The position numbers and the translations under genes are program-made. From Pseudomonas sp. 21 (GTDB lineage Bacteria > Pseudomonadota > Gammaproteobacteria > Pseudomonadales > Pseudomonadaceae): a stretch of 44,503 bases of DNA. The stretch covers positions 579,271 to 623,773 of the forward strand of contig NZ_JYOA01000004.1 in the NCBI RefSeq assembly GCF_000955805.1. The letters are read 5' to 3'. This document shows positions 34,301-41,686 of the stretch, one piece after another. Each line of letters begins with the position of its first letter. Within the stretch, counting starts at the first letter, position 1. Under the pieces are notes generated by a model. That model made no database searches. It had not been told where the DNA came from and saw nothing but the letters and a program-made list of their open reading frames with translations.

Positions 34301-34434
34301 TCGGCGTGGTGATCGCCACCGGCATGAGCGTCGGTACGCTGTTCACCCTGTTCGTGCTGCCCTGCGTGTACACGCTGCTGGCCAAGCCGGACAAGAAGCC
34401 GGTTGAAGACCCCGTGCCAGCCACGGCGCACTGA
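31378..34434 (+). CDS. mexW: RND efflux transporter (MexW)
   Basis: 1018 aa, the length of P. aeruginosa MexW. Hydrophobe/amphiphile RND pump with 12 membrane helices and two large periplasmic loops. It starts MFTDPFIRRPVLATVVSLLI. The proton-relay pair is in IGLVVDDAIVVVENIHRHIE (helix 4), and the helix 10 Lys is in LIGLISKHGILIVEFANQLR. It exports antimicrobials such as fluoroquinolones, macrolides and tetracycline in P. aeruginosa; the spectrum here is not known. It lies 83 bases after mexV, in one operon, and is closed by a strong terminator 3 bases past the stop. Confidence 0.93.
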   Translation: MFTDPFIRRPVLATVVSLLIVLLGMQAFSKLVIREYPQMENALITVTTFYAGANAETIQGYITQPLQQSLASAEGIDYMTSVSRQNYSVISIYAHIGANSDRLVTELLSKIGEVKTQLPPDAEDPVLDKEAADASALMYISFFSEQMNNPQITDYLSRVIQPKLATLPGISEAEILGNQVFAMRLWLDPVKMAAYGITAGDVASAVREYNFLSAAGEVKGELVVTSVNASTDLKSPEAFAAIPLKTAGDRRVLMGDVARIELGAASYDAVSSFNGIPSVYIGIKGTPSSNPLDVIKEVRAKMPELEEQLPPGLQVSIAYDATRFIQASIDEVVKTLGEAILIVIVVVFLFLGAFRSVIIPVVTIPLSMIGVLFFMQVMGYSINLLTLLAMVLAIGLVVDDAIVVVENIHRHIEEGKSPFQGAIEGAREIAVPVVTMTITLAAVYAPIGFLSGLTGALFKEFAFTLAGAVIISGIVALTLSPMMCSRLLRHDENPSGLAHRLDLIFEGLKRRYQCALHGTLNSRPVVIVFALLVLAIIPLLMMFTHKELAPEEDQGIVFIMANAPQTANLDYLSKYTAEFEGIFRKFPEYYSAFQINGYNGVQTGIGGMLLKPWDERQRSQMELLHAVQGELDKIPGLQIFGFNLPSLPGTGEGLPFQFVINTASDYQSLLQVAERVKKRAEESGKFAFLDLDLAFDKPELVVDIDRAKAAQMGVTMQDLGVALGALLGEGEINRFTIDGRSYKVIAQVERAYRDNPGWLNNYYVKSQSGQLISLSTLVNFHERARPRQLNQFQQLNSAIISGVPMVSMGEAIDTVRGIAEQESPRGFSFDYAGASRQFVQEGSALMITFALALAVIFLVLAAQFESFRDPLVIMVTVPLSICGALIPLFLGLSSLNIYTQVGLVTLIGLISKHGILIVEFANQLRHERGLSVREAVEEAAAIRLRPVLMTTAAMVLGVTPLLFASGAGAVSRFDIGVVIATGMSVGTLFTLFVLPCVYTLLAKPDKKPVEDPVPATAH

Positions 34435-34437
34435 AGC

Positions 34438-34466
34438 AAAAAGCCCCGCATCAGCGGGGCTTTTTT
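34438..34466 (+). terminator. Intrinsic terminator of mexVW
   Basis: AAAGCCCCGC-ATCA-GCGGGGCTTTTTT, with a perfect stem and T run, starting right after the mexW stop. Confidence 0.93.
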
Positions 34467-34503
34467 CTGGCGTGTCGGATAGTTCTGAACTCGGAGCATC
34501 CCT

Positions 34504-34582
34504 GTAGGAGCGAGCTTGCTCGCGAACCGCCTGATGCCCATGCATCAGGCAAACCCGTGTTCGCGAGCAAGCTCGCTCCTAC
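34504..34582. repeat. REP-like doublet, GCGAGC family, left of the pilus operon
   Basis: 79 bp. Left arm GTAGGAGCGAGCTTGCTCGC, right arm GCGAGCAAGCTCGCTCCTAC. The central loop contains an extra hairpin CCTGATGC-CCAT-GCATCAGG. The loop is related in sequence and equal in total length to the copy at 41599-41677, so the two bracket the pilus operon in the same orientation. Confidence 0.92.
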
Positions 34583-34774
34583 AAAAACGGCCGTTGCCGG
34601 ACGCCATTGCGGGGGGAGCACCTGCCGTCATCTGACAGACCATTCATACGCACTTTTCGACCGCCTGCTCCTTTATCTCAGCGTTGATACACAACCTCTA
34701 AATTCCCCATACACGCATCGCGTATCCCTGCGCGCCACTCGCCGGGAATCTCCGGCCCAACGTCGGAACCCGCC

Positions 34775-35248
34775 ATGCCGGCAAACGCCCCAAGCCCAGG
34801 CTTCACCCTGGTCGAACTGATGGTCACCCTGGCCGTGCTGGCCATCCTCTCGACACTGGCCGCGCCGATGTTCGGCGACCTGATCCAGCGCAACAAGGTC
34901 GATGCCGCCAGCGGCGAACTGACCCACCTGCTGCAGTACGCCCGCAGCGAAGCCATCACCCGCGCCAGCGCGGTGACGGTCACCGCCGGGAGCGGCAACT
35001 GGGTCGGCGCGCTGAGTGTCGCCACCAGCAGCGAAACCCTGCGCCAGTACGGCAGCGAGGGAATCAACGGTGGCAGCGCGGTGACCGCGACCGGCAGCGC
35101 CAGCAGCCTGACCTTCCGCGCCGCCGGCACGCTCAGTGGCGCGGCACAGAGCATCCGCCTGTGCCCCAGCAGCGGCAGCAGTGGCCGACTGCTGAGCATC
35201 TCCAGCAGCGGGCAAATCACCAGCACCACCACGGAGTGCTCATCATGA
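34775..35248 (+). CDS. fimU: Minor pilin FimU (GspH/FimT family)
   Basis: 157 aa. Type IV prepilin: an 8-residue leader then G/FTLVELMVTLAVLAILST, with Glu at mature position 5, cleaved and methylated by PilD. The mature head carries one Cys pair (C in RLCPSS and C in TTECSS). It follows GspH/FimT features (RNKVDAASGELTHLLQYARSEA in segments). In P. aeruginosa FimU forms the minor-pilin complex that primes pilus assembly and carries PilY1 at the tip. The ATG overlaps nothing upstream; GGAA precedes it. A promoter-like TTGATA lies at 34685. The stop overlaps the pilV start (ATGA). FimT is the alternative name; position before pilV favours FimU. Confidence 0.85.
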   Translation: MPANAPSPGFTLVELMVTLAVLAILSTLAAPMFGDLIQRNKVDAASGELTHLLQYARSEAITRASAVTVTAGSGNWVGALSVATSSETLRQYGSEGINGGSAVTATGSASSLTFRAAGTLSGAAQSIRLCPSSGSSGRLLSISSSGQITSTTTECSS

Positions 35249-35781
35249 GACGCGCCCACCGAGGTTTCAGCCTGCTGGAAGTGCTGATCAGCCTGCTGCT
35301 GGTCAGCGTCGGCGCGCTAGGCATGGCGGCACTGCAGGGCAAGAGCCTGCGCTACACCCAGGATGCGGTGCAGCGCAACGAGGCGATCATGCTCGCCCAG
35401 CAGTTGCTGGAGCAGATGCGCAGCAACCCCAAGGATGCCTTGAGCGCCACCCACAAATTCAGTAGCAGCTCGGCCTACTACAAGGTCGCCGGCACCGCCT
35501 TCGGTACCTCTTCGCGCAGCGATTGCGCCACCCGCGGGCGCGGCAACGGCGGCTCCGACGTGGCGAAAGCCGACCTCGCCTGCTGGCTGCAGGCGGTGCA
35601 GGCGACGCTGCCGGTGACCAGCTCGATCCTCAGCGCCAACTTCACCATCTGCCCCAGCCAGTCCGATGGCGCGTGCAGCAACGACGCCAGCTCCGCCGTG
35701 CTGATCCAGTTGGCCTGGAACGACCCCAGCGGCCAGTGCGACAACAACCTGTGCACCTACCGCCTGCGCGGCGAACTCTGA
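35245..35781 (+). CDS. pilV: Minor pilin PilV
   Basis: 178 aa. Type IV prepilin with leader MRRAHRG and mature FSLLEVLISLLLVSVGALGM, Glu at position 5. The head domain has several Cys (RSDCATRG, LACWLQ, TICPSQ, GACSND, QCDNNLCTY), likely disulfide-bonded. PilV-type pilins (the GspI equivalent) are part of the priming and tip complex. The start overlaps the fimU stop by four bases (ATGA). The upstream in-frame region (from 35161) lies inside fimU and is not part of it. Confidence 0.88.
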   Translation: MRRAHRGFSLLEVLISLLLVSVGALGMAALQGKSLRYTQDAVQRNEAIMLAQQLLEQMRSNPKDALSATHKFSSSSAYYKVAGTAFGTSSRSDCATRGRGNGGSDVAKADLACWLQAVQATLPVTSSILSANFTICPSQSDGACSNDASSAVLIQLAWNDPSGQCDNNLCTYRLRGEL

Positions 35782-35789
35782 GGTCCGGC

Positions 35790-36560
35790 ATGCCTGCTCA
35801 TACACGTCCCCTGCAAAGACAGCCCGCACGCCAGGCCGGCCTGTCCCTGGTCGAGCTGATGGTCGCCCTGGCCATCGGCAGCCTGCTGATCCTCGGCGCC
35901 ACCGAGCTGTACATCAACAACAAGGCGCACTTCCAGTTCCAGCAGGGGCAACTGGGCAACCAGGAAAACGCCCGCTACACGCTCCTGCTGCTGGACCAGC
36001 AACTGGCCCGCACCGGCTATCGCTACCTGCCCCAGGACAGCCAGGAAGTGGCCTTCCCGGCGCTGGCCAGCAGCAACGGTTGCCCATCGTTCAAGGCTGG
36101 CCAGACCTACCAGGCGAGCAGCGACGGCAAGGGCATCTGCCTGCGCTACCAGGGCGCCAGCGACAGCACCACGGAAGTCGCCGGTTCCAATGGCAACCAG
36201 TACGACTGCCTGGGCGCCTTCGTCCCGCGCGGTACGCGCGTGCTCACGCGCATCAGCTACGTTGCGGGCAGCACGCCGGCCGACGGCACCCTCACCTGCA
36301 CGGCCCAGGGGGCCAGCGAGCAGGCACTGATCAAGGGCGTGGCGGGCTTTGCGCTGTTCGCCCTGCCCACCAGCACCGATGACAGCCAGGCGATCAGCTA
36401 CGCGGCCTTGCTTGCCACGGGCGCGTCGACCCGCGGCGGCATGGGCAGCGACATCGCCAGCCGCTGGAAAACCCTCAGCGGCGCAACCCTCAGCGAGAAC
36501 ACCGCCTACGTCTACCAGATCGCCCAAGGCAGCGTGATGCTGCGGAACCTGATGCCATGA
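35790..36560 (+). CDS. pilW: Minor pilin PilW
   Basis: 256 aa. Prepilin with a long leader (about 17 residues) and cleavage at G/LSLVELMVALAIGSLLILG, Glu at position 5. It corresponds to GspJ in type II secretion. Large head domain with Cys residues (NGCPSF, GICLRY, YDCLGA, LTCTAQ). It forms the core minor-pilin complex with PilV, PilX and FimU. GAGG lies before the ATG at 35790, 8 bases after the pilV stop. Its stop overlaps pilX. Confidence 0.9.
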   Translation: MPAHTRPLQRQPARQAGLSLVELMVALAIGSLLILGATELYINNKAHFQFQQGQLGNQENARYTLLLLDQQLARTGYRYLPQDSQEVAFPALASSNGCPSFKAGQTYQASSDGKGICLRYQGASDSTTEVAGSNGNQYDCLGAFVPRGTRVLTRISYVAGSTPADGTLTCTAQGASEQALIKGVAGFALFALPTSTDDSQAISYAALLATGASTRGGMGSDIASRWKTLSGATLSENTAYVYQIAQGSVMLRNLMP

Positions 36561-37135
36561 GCCCACGACACAACCTGCGCGCGCAACGCGGCGCCACCCT
36601 GGTCATTGCCCTGGTGATGCTGCTGCTCGGCACCCTGATTGCCCTGAGCAGCATGCGCAGCACCACCACCGAGACCCGGATCATCGGCAACCTCAGCGAA
36701 CAGCAGCATTCGCGGGCCGCCGCCGAGTCGGCGCTGCGCGAAGGCGAGCGCCGGCTGGCGGCGCAGACCAGCCTGGACCAGGGCTCGGCGAACTGCACCA
36801 CCAGCGTCGCGCAGCACGCCAACCTGTGCATTCTGGTCAGCGACAAATACTCCTCCAACGGCAAGGCCAGCGCCGACTGGTGGAGCAGCGACGCCACCTC
36901 CATCGCCTACCTGGGCATGGACGGCAGCTCCACCTTCGACCCGGTGCCGCGCTGGAACACCGCCTACATCGCCTTCGACCCGGCCGACTCCAACGGCAAC
37001 GTGCAGATCACCGACCCCGACGAACGCTCCCAGGGGCGCGGGCCGCACTACTACCGGGTGAGCGCTGCCGCCCGCGCCGACGGGCAGCGCCTGATGAGCG
37101 TGCTGCAGACCGTCACCATCCGCCGTTACTACTGA
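36557..37135 (+). CDS. pilX: Minor pilin PilX
   Basis: 192 aa. Prepilin-like leader MSPRHNLRAQRG followed by ATLVIALVMLLLGTLIALSS. The mature position 5 is Ile, not the usual Glu, as in the GspK-type tip pilin. The N-terminal helix continues SSMRSTTTETRIIGNLSEQQ, typical of PilX. It partners PilY1 at the pilus tip. The start overlaps the pilW stop (ATGA, 36557-36560), and 10 bases separate it from pilY1. Confidence 0.88.
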   Translation: MSPRHNLRAQRGATLVIALVMLLLGTLIALSSMRSTTTETRIIGNLSEQQHSRAAAESALREGERRLAAQTSLDQGSANCTTSVAQHANLCILVSDKYSSNGKASADWWSSDATSIAYLGMDGSSTFDPVPRWNTAYIAFDPADSNGNVQITDPDERSQGRGPHYYRVSAAARADGQRLMSVLQTVTIRRYY

Positions 37136-37145
37136 GGAGCCTGAC

Positions 37146-40100
37146 GTGAGCCGACGTCCCGCCCAGCCCTTCCTGCTGTTCCTGTTCGGCGGCCTGCTGC
37201 TGGCCACCGCGCTGCCCACCGATGCCGCGACGCTGACCCTGAGCCAGCAGCCGCTGTTCCTCACCGAGGGCGTGGCGCCGAACATCATGGTGACCATCGA
37301 CAACTCCAACAGCATGCGCTGGAGCTTCGCCCCCGATGGCATGAACCCCACCACCGGCAGCACCTACAACGGCTACAGCGCCGACCAGGTGCGTACCAGC
37401 CGGCGCGCCAAGTCGTCCACCTTCAACCCGCTGTACTACAACCCCAACGTCACCTACCAGGCGCCCTACAACGTCCTCTACAGCAACGCCGTCACCACCT
37501 ACACGCCGCTGACCACCAGCTTCACCGCGGCCTATGTGAACGGCTTCAAGAGCGCCAAGGGCAGCCTGGACCTGAGCTCGGCGTACAAGGTTTCCTGGGA
37601 ATACGACACCGCGCGGGCGACCACCGACAGCACCTACTGGACCTACACCGGCTACAGCTCCTACAGCAGTCCCGACAAGGTCTACTACCTGGCGGCGAAC
37701 CCGTCATCGGACTTCAGTTCGAGCAGTACCTCGTCCAGTACCAGCAGCTCCGCCAGTGTGAGCGGTTCCACCACGTCCACTGGCAAGTCGGCCTCGCTCA
37801 CCGGCGGCGGCACCTACACCGTCACCGCCAAGAGCAACAGCTGCACCGCGACCATCACCAACCCGAAGTCCAGCACCGGCTCGACCACCACCAACAGCGA
37901 CGGCAGCACCTCCAGCACCACCACCGCCGTCAGCTACTCCACCGCCAGTTGCTCCTACACCACCAGCGGCAAGACCACCACCTACACGGTGACGTCCACC
38001 GCGACCACCACCCTGACAACGACCACCACCTACCCGGACCGCACCAAGGCCGCAGTGCCGGCGTACTACTACGTCTACAGCACCGCGCTCAGCGGCTGCA
38101 CCAGCAGCGTCAACGATGACAACTGCTACAAGCTGGTGACCGTATCCTCCACCTCCGGCACCAACGGCAGCGACGAGCGACAGAACTTCGCCAACTGGTA
38201 CAGCTTCTACCGCAACCGCGAACTGGCGACACAATCAGGCGCCAACCTCGCCTTCGTCACGCTGCCGGAGAACACCCGTCTCAGCTGGCAGGCCCTGGGC
38301 ACCAGCGATACCTGCATCACCAGCAGCTCGTACCTGTCGAGCTACAACTGCCGCGGGCTGAGCAACACCAGCACCAGCTACTACGACAACCGCCTCGGCA
38401 CCTTCTCCGGCGCGCACCGGGCCAAGTTCTTCGAATGGCTGGGGGACATCTATTTCAACCAGGGCACCCCGCTGCTGGACGCCGTCGACCGCGTCGGCTC
38501 GCTGCTCAGCGTCACCGGCAAGTACAGTCCCTACGCCTACTCCATCGGCAGCAGCGAAACGCCGCTGTACAGCTGCCGGGCCAGCTACAGCATCACCCTC
38601 ACCGACGGCATCTGGAACACCGCCGGCAGCCATGGCGACTGGGACAGTACCAGCCGCACCCTGCCCGACGGCCAGGCCTACAGCGCACGGGCGCCCTACA
38701 AGGACAGCGCCTCCAACACCCTCGCCGACCTGGCGTTCAAGTACTGGGCCACCGACGCCCAGCCGAACATCGCCAACAACGTCAGCACCTACATCGCCGA
38801 GAGCAACAGCAACGCCACCACCCAGTACTGGAACCCGAAGAACGACCCGGCTACCTGGCAGCACATGGTCAGCTACTTCGTCGGCCTGGGCCTGACCACC
38901 AGCCTGACCAACCCGGCCTGGGGTGGCGACACCTACTCCGGCGACTACAGCAAGCTGGCCGCCGGCACCCTGAGCTGGCCCGCGGCTTCGTCGGGCAGCG
39001 CCAACAACGTCTACGACCTGTGGCACGCGGCAATCGACTCCCGTGGCGAATTCTTCAGCGTCGACTCGCCCGATGACCTGGTCTCCGCCCTGCAGAACGT
39101 GGTCAACCGCATCTCCCAGCGCGAGGACTCCGGCGCCGCGCCGGCACTGGTCAGCTCGCCGCTGCTCAATGCCGACAGCAGCACTGCCGACAGCGAGCTG
39201 TACAGCTACACCCCGAAGTTCGCCAGCACCGACTGGAGCGGTGACCTGATCAAGTACCTGCAGAACACCGCCAACGGCAGCCAGACCTCGGTGTGGAGCG
39301 CCCAGGACGTGATGGACAGCACCTACGGCAGCGGCAACAGCGCCTGGTCCACGCGCACGGTGAAGATGGCCGGCAGTACCGCCGGTACGCTGAAGGACTT
39401 CACCTGGAGCAACCTCAGCAGCGCCCAGCAGAGCACCCTCAACAAGACCCTCGCCAACGTCACCGACAGCAATGGCGAGAAGCGCGTGGCCTACCTGCGC
39501 GGCGACCGCAGCAACGAAGGCACGCTGCTGCGTACCCGCAGCACCGTGCTGGGCGACATCATCGACTCCTCGCCGGTGCTGGTCGGTCCGCCCAACCGCC
39601 TGGCCTCGCTGATGAACGCCACCGTCAGCAGCACCGACACCTCCTACACCACCTTCAAGAGCACCTGGAGCGCGCGCCCCACGCGCCTCTACGTCGGCGC
39701 CAACGACGGCATGCTGCATGCCTTCGATGCCGACGGTAAGGAAGTCTTCGCCTACGTCCCCAGTGCCGTGATCAGCAACCTCTACAAGCTGAGCGACAGC
39801 GACTACACCAGCGCCACCCACCAGTACTACGTGGACGGCTCGCCGGTCACCGCCGACGTCTACTACGGCGGCGCCTGGCACACCGTGCTGGTCGGCACCC
39901 TGCGCGGCGGCGGCCGCGCGCTGTTCGCCCTGGACATCACCGACCCGGCCAACATCAAGCTGCTCTGGGAGAAGAGCTACAGCGACAGCGACTACAGCGA
40001 ACTGGGCTTCACCTACTCGCGGCCGACCATCAGCCTGCTGCACAACGGCACCTGGGCAGTGATCCTGGGCAATGGCTACAACGGCGCCAGCGACAAGGCC

Positions 40101-41117
40101 GTGCTCTACCTGATGGACGTGAAGGACGGCAGCCTGATCAAGGCCTTGACCGTCAGCGACGGCAAGACCACCGCCAATGGCCTGGCCACCCCGCGCGCCG
40201 CCGATATCAACGGCGACCTGATCACCGACTACGTCTACGCCGGCGACCTGCACGGCAACCTCTGGCGCTTCGACCTGACCAGCTCCGGCAGCCTGACCTC
40301 CAGCACCACCGCCAGCAGCTTCCGCGTCGGCTTCGGCGGCTCGCCGCTGTACAGCGCGACCACGACGGCCGGGCAAGTGCAGCCCATCACCAGCGCGCCC
40401 TACCTGGTCAAGCACAGCTCCGGCACCGGCTACCTGGTGATCTTCGGCACCGGCAAGTACATCGAGTCCGACGATGCCGATCCGAACACCACCCAGGTGA
40501 TGGGCCTCTACGGCATCTGGGACCGGCAGACCGCGGGCGAGGCCGCCAGCACCACGCCCACGCTCGGCCGCAGCAAACTGCAGCAGCAGACCATCACCCA
40601 GAGCGAGGTGACCACCTCGTTCGACAACAGCGGCACGGCGGTGAGCCAGACCATCCGCACCGTCAGCGACAACGCCGTCACCTGGTACGACAGCAGCGGC
40701 AACGTCTCGCAGTACGGCTGGTACCTGGACCTCCCCGCCACCGGCGAAATGGTGGTCAACAACCCCTACGCCACTTCCGGCGTGCTGCTCGCCAGCACCC
40801 TGACGCCCAACGAAGACCCCTGCGCCGACGGCGTCACCACCTGGCTGATGTCGCTCGACCCGTACACCGGCGGCGCCACCGACTTCGCCACCCTGGACCT
40901 GAACAACGACGGCGTGGTGGACGACAACGATCTGTACAACGGCAGCGTCGTCTCTGCCTTGCAGATGTCAGGCCTGAAGGGCGGTTTCACCGTCGGCAGC
41001 ACCAGCGCCAGCAGCAGCAACGTCAACGCCTGCGGCAGCGACGGCTGCGTGAGCGTGGCAACCAGCGGCGCCAGCTCCGGACGGCAGAACTGGCTGAACA
41101 TCAAGGAACAGGAATGA
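37146..41117 (+). CDS. pilY1: Type IV pilus tip adhesin / mechanosensor PilY1
   Basis: 1323 aa, longer than the roughly 1160 aa of P. aeruginosa PilY1. GTG start preceded by GAGGAG. Signal peptide about 1-28. The N-terminal von Willebrand A domain has the MIDAS DxSxS as D52-N-S54-N-S56, then GTPL and LTDG later. It is interrupted by a Ser/Thr-rich segment (about residues 191-295). The family-typical RQNFANWYSFYRNR follows. The C-terminal half is the PilY1 beta-propeller, with a Ca2+ loop D1020-I-N1022-G-D1024-...-D1028 (ADINGDLITDYVYAGDLHG) and a second EF-hand-like loop starting D1251 (DLNNDGVVDDND). It supports pilus extension, surface sensing and virulence. It overlaps pilE (ATGA). Confidence 0.93.
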   Translation: MSRRPAQPFLLFLFGGLLLATALPTDAATLTLSQQPLFLTEGVAPNIMVTIDNSNSMRWSFAPDGMNPTTGSTYNGYSADQVRTSRRAKSSTFNPLYYNPNVTYQAPYNVLYSNAVTTYTPLTTSFTAAYVNGFKSAKGSLDLSSAYKVSWEYDTARATTDSTYWTYTGYSSYSSPDKVYYLAANPSSDFSSSSTSSSTSSSASVSGSTTSTGKSASLTGGGTYTVTAKSNSCTATITNPKSSTGSTTTNSDGSTSSTTTAVSYSTASCSYTTSGKTTTYTVTSTATTTLTTTTTYPDRTKAAVPAYYYVYSTALSGCTSSVNDDNCYKLVTVSSTSGTNGSDERQNFANWYSFYRNRELATQSGANLAFVTLPENTRLSWQALGTSDTCITSSSYLSSYNCRGLSNTSTSYYDNRLGTFSGAHRAKFFEWLGDIYFNQGTPLLDAVDRVGSLLSVTGKYSPYAYSIGSSETPLYSCRASYSITLTDGIWNTAGSHGDWDSTSRTLPDGQAYSARAPYKDSASNTLADLAFKYWATDAQPNIANNVSTYIAESNSNATTQYWNPKNDPATWQHMVSYFVGLGLTTSLTNPAWGGDTYSGDYSKLAAGTLSWPAASSGSANNVYDLWHAAIDSRGEFFSVDSPDDLVSALQNVVNRISQREDSGAAPALVSSPLLNADSSTADSELYSYTPKFASTDWSGDLIKYLQNTANGSQTSVWSAQDVMDSTYGSGNSAWSTRTVKMAGSTAGTLKDFTWSNLSSAQQSTLNKTLANVTDSNGEKRVAYLRGDRSNEGTLLRTRSTVLGDIIDSSPVLVGPPNRLASLMNATVSSTDTSYTTFKSTWSARPTRLYVGANDGMLHAFDADGKEVFAYVPSAVISNLYKLSDSDYTSATHQYYVDGSPVTADVYYGGAWHTVLVGTLRGGGRALFALDITDPANIKLLWEKSYSDSDYSELGFTYSRPTISLLHNGTWAVILGNGYNGASDKAVLYLMDVKDGSLIKALTVSDGKTTANGLATPRAADINGDLITDYVYAGDLHGNLWRFDLTSSGSLTSSTTASSFRVGFGGSPLYSATTTAGQVQPITSAPYLVKHSSGTGYLVIFGTGKYIESDDADPNTTQVMGLYGIWDRQTAGEAASTTPTLGRSKLQQQTITQSEVTTSFDNSGTAVSQTIRTVSDNAVTWYDSSGNVSQYGWYLDLPATGEMVVNNPYATSGVLLASTLTPNEDPCADGVTTWLMSLDPYTGGATDFATLDLNNDGVVDDNDLYNGSVVSALQMSGLKGGFTVGSTSASSSNVNACGSDGCVSVATSGASSGRQNWLNIKEQE

Positions 41118-41551
41118 ACAGGCACTACCGGCAGGATGGCTTCACCCTGATGGAGCTCATGGTGGTGGTGGCGATCGTGGCGATCCTCGCCGCCGTCGTC
41201 TACCCCAGCTACCAGGAATACGTGCTGCGCGGCAAACGCGCGGAAGGCCAGGCCCTGCTCAACCAGGCCGCGTCGCAGGAAGAGCGCTGGTATGCGCTCA
41301 ACTCGGTGTCCGGCTACGTCACCGAGCAGTCTTCGGTGGCCAACCTGAAGCTGGCCGGTACCAGTGGCAGCACCGTCACCTCCCCCACCGGCCTGTATAC
41401 CCTGAAGGTAGGAGGCGGCAGCAGCGACGGCGGCTATACGCTGACGGCCAACCCGACCTTCACCGACAGCAAGTGCACGCAGCTGACCCTGACCGCCCAG
41501 GGCCAGAAGGGCAGCAACGGGACGGGCAGCGTGAGTGATTGCTGGCGCTGA
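41114..41551 (+). CDS. pilE: Minor pilin PilE
   Basis: 145 aa. Prepilin with leader MNRHYRQDG and mature FTLMELMVVVAIVAILAAVV, Glu at position 5. A short head with one C-terminal Cys pair (SKCTQL, SDCWR) gives the classic disulfide loop. PilE is the small minor pilin that joins the priming complex to the PilA fibre. Its start overlaps the pilY1 stop, so no pilY2 gene intervenes, unlike P. aeruginosa. It is the last gene of the operon; a REP doublet follows 47 bases later and no classical terminator was found. Confidence 0.88.
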   Translation: MNRHYRQDGFTLMELMVVVAIVAILAAVVYPSYQEYVLRGKRAEGQALLNQAASQEERWYALNSVSGYVTEQSSVANLKLAGTSGSTVTSPTGLYTLKVGGGSSDGGYTLTANPTFTDSKCTQLTLTAQGQKGSNGTGSVSDCWR

Positions 41552-41598
41552 ATCCCGGCCGGGCGCTCCCAGAGTTTCACTCCGCTGCCAGCCCCCCT

Positions 41599-41677
41599 GT
41601 AGGAGCGAGCTTGCTCGCGAACTGCCTGACACCGTAGTGCCAAGCAAACCTCTGTTCGCGAGCAAGCTCGCTCCTAC
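41599..41677. repeat. REP-like doublet, GCGAGC family, right of the pilus operon
   Basis: 79 bp, same length and orientation as the copy at 34504. Arms GTAGGAGCGAGCTTGCTCGC and GCGAGCAAGCTCGCTCCTAC. The loop shares GCCTGA and CAAGCAAACC-like blocks with the left copy but has lost its central hairpin. It lies in the convergent gap between pilE and the WG-repeat-like gene. Confidence 0.92.
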
Positions 41678-41686
41678 AAAAAGCGA

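Noticed and set aside
34504..41677. Composite transposon or integrated island carrying the pilus operon
   Set aside because: No transposase, integrase, tRNA or target-site duplication is seen; only REP copies flank the operon, so the data support at most recombination at repeats.
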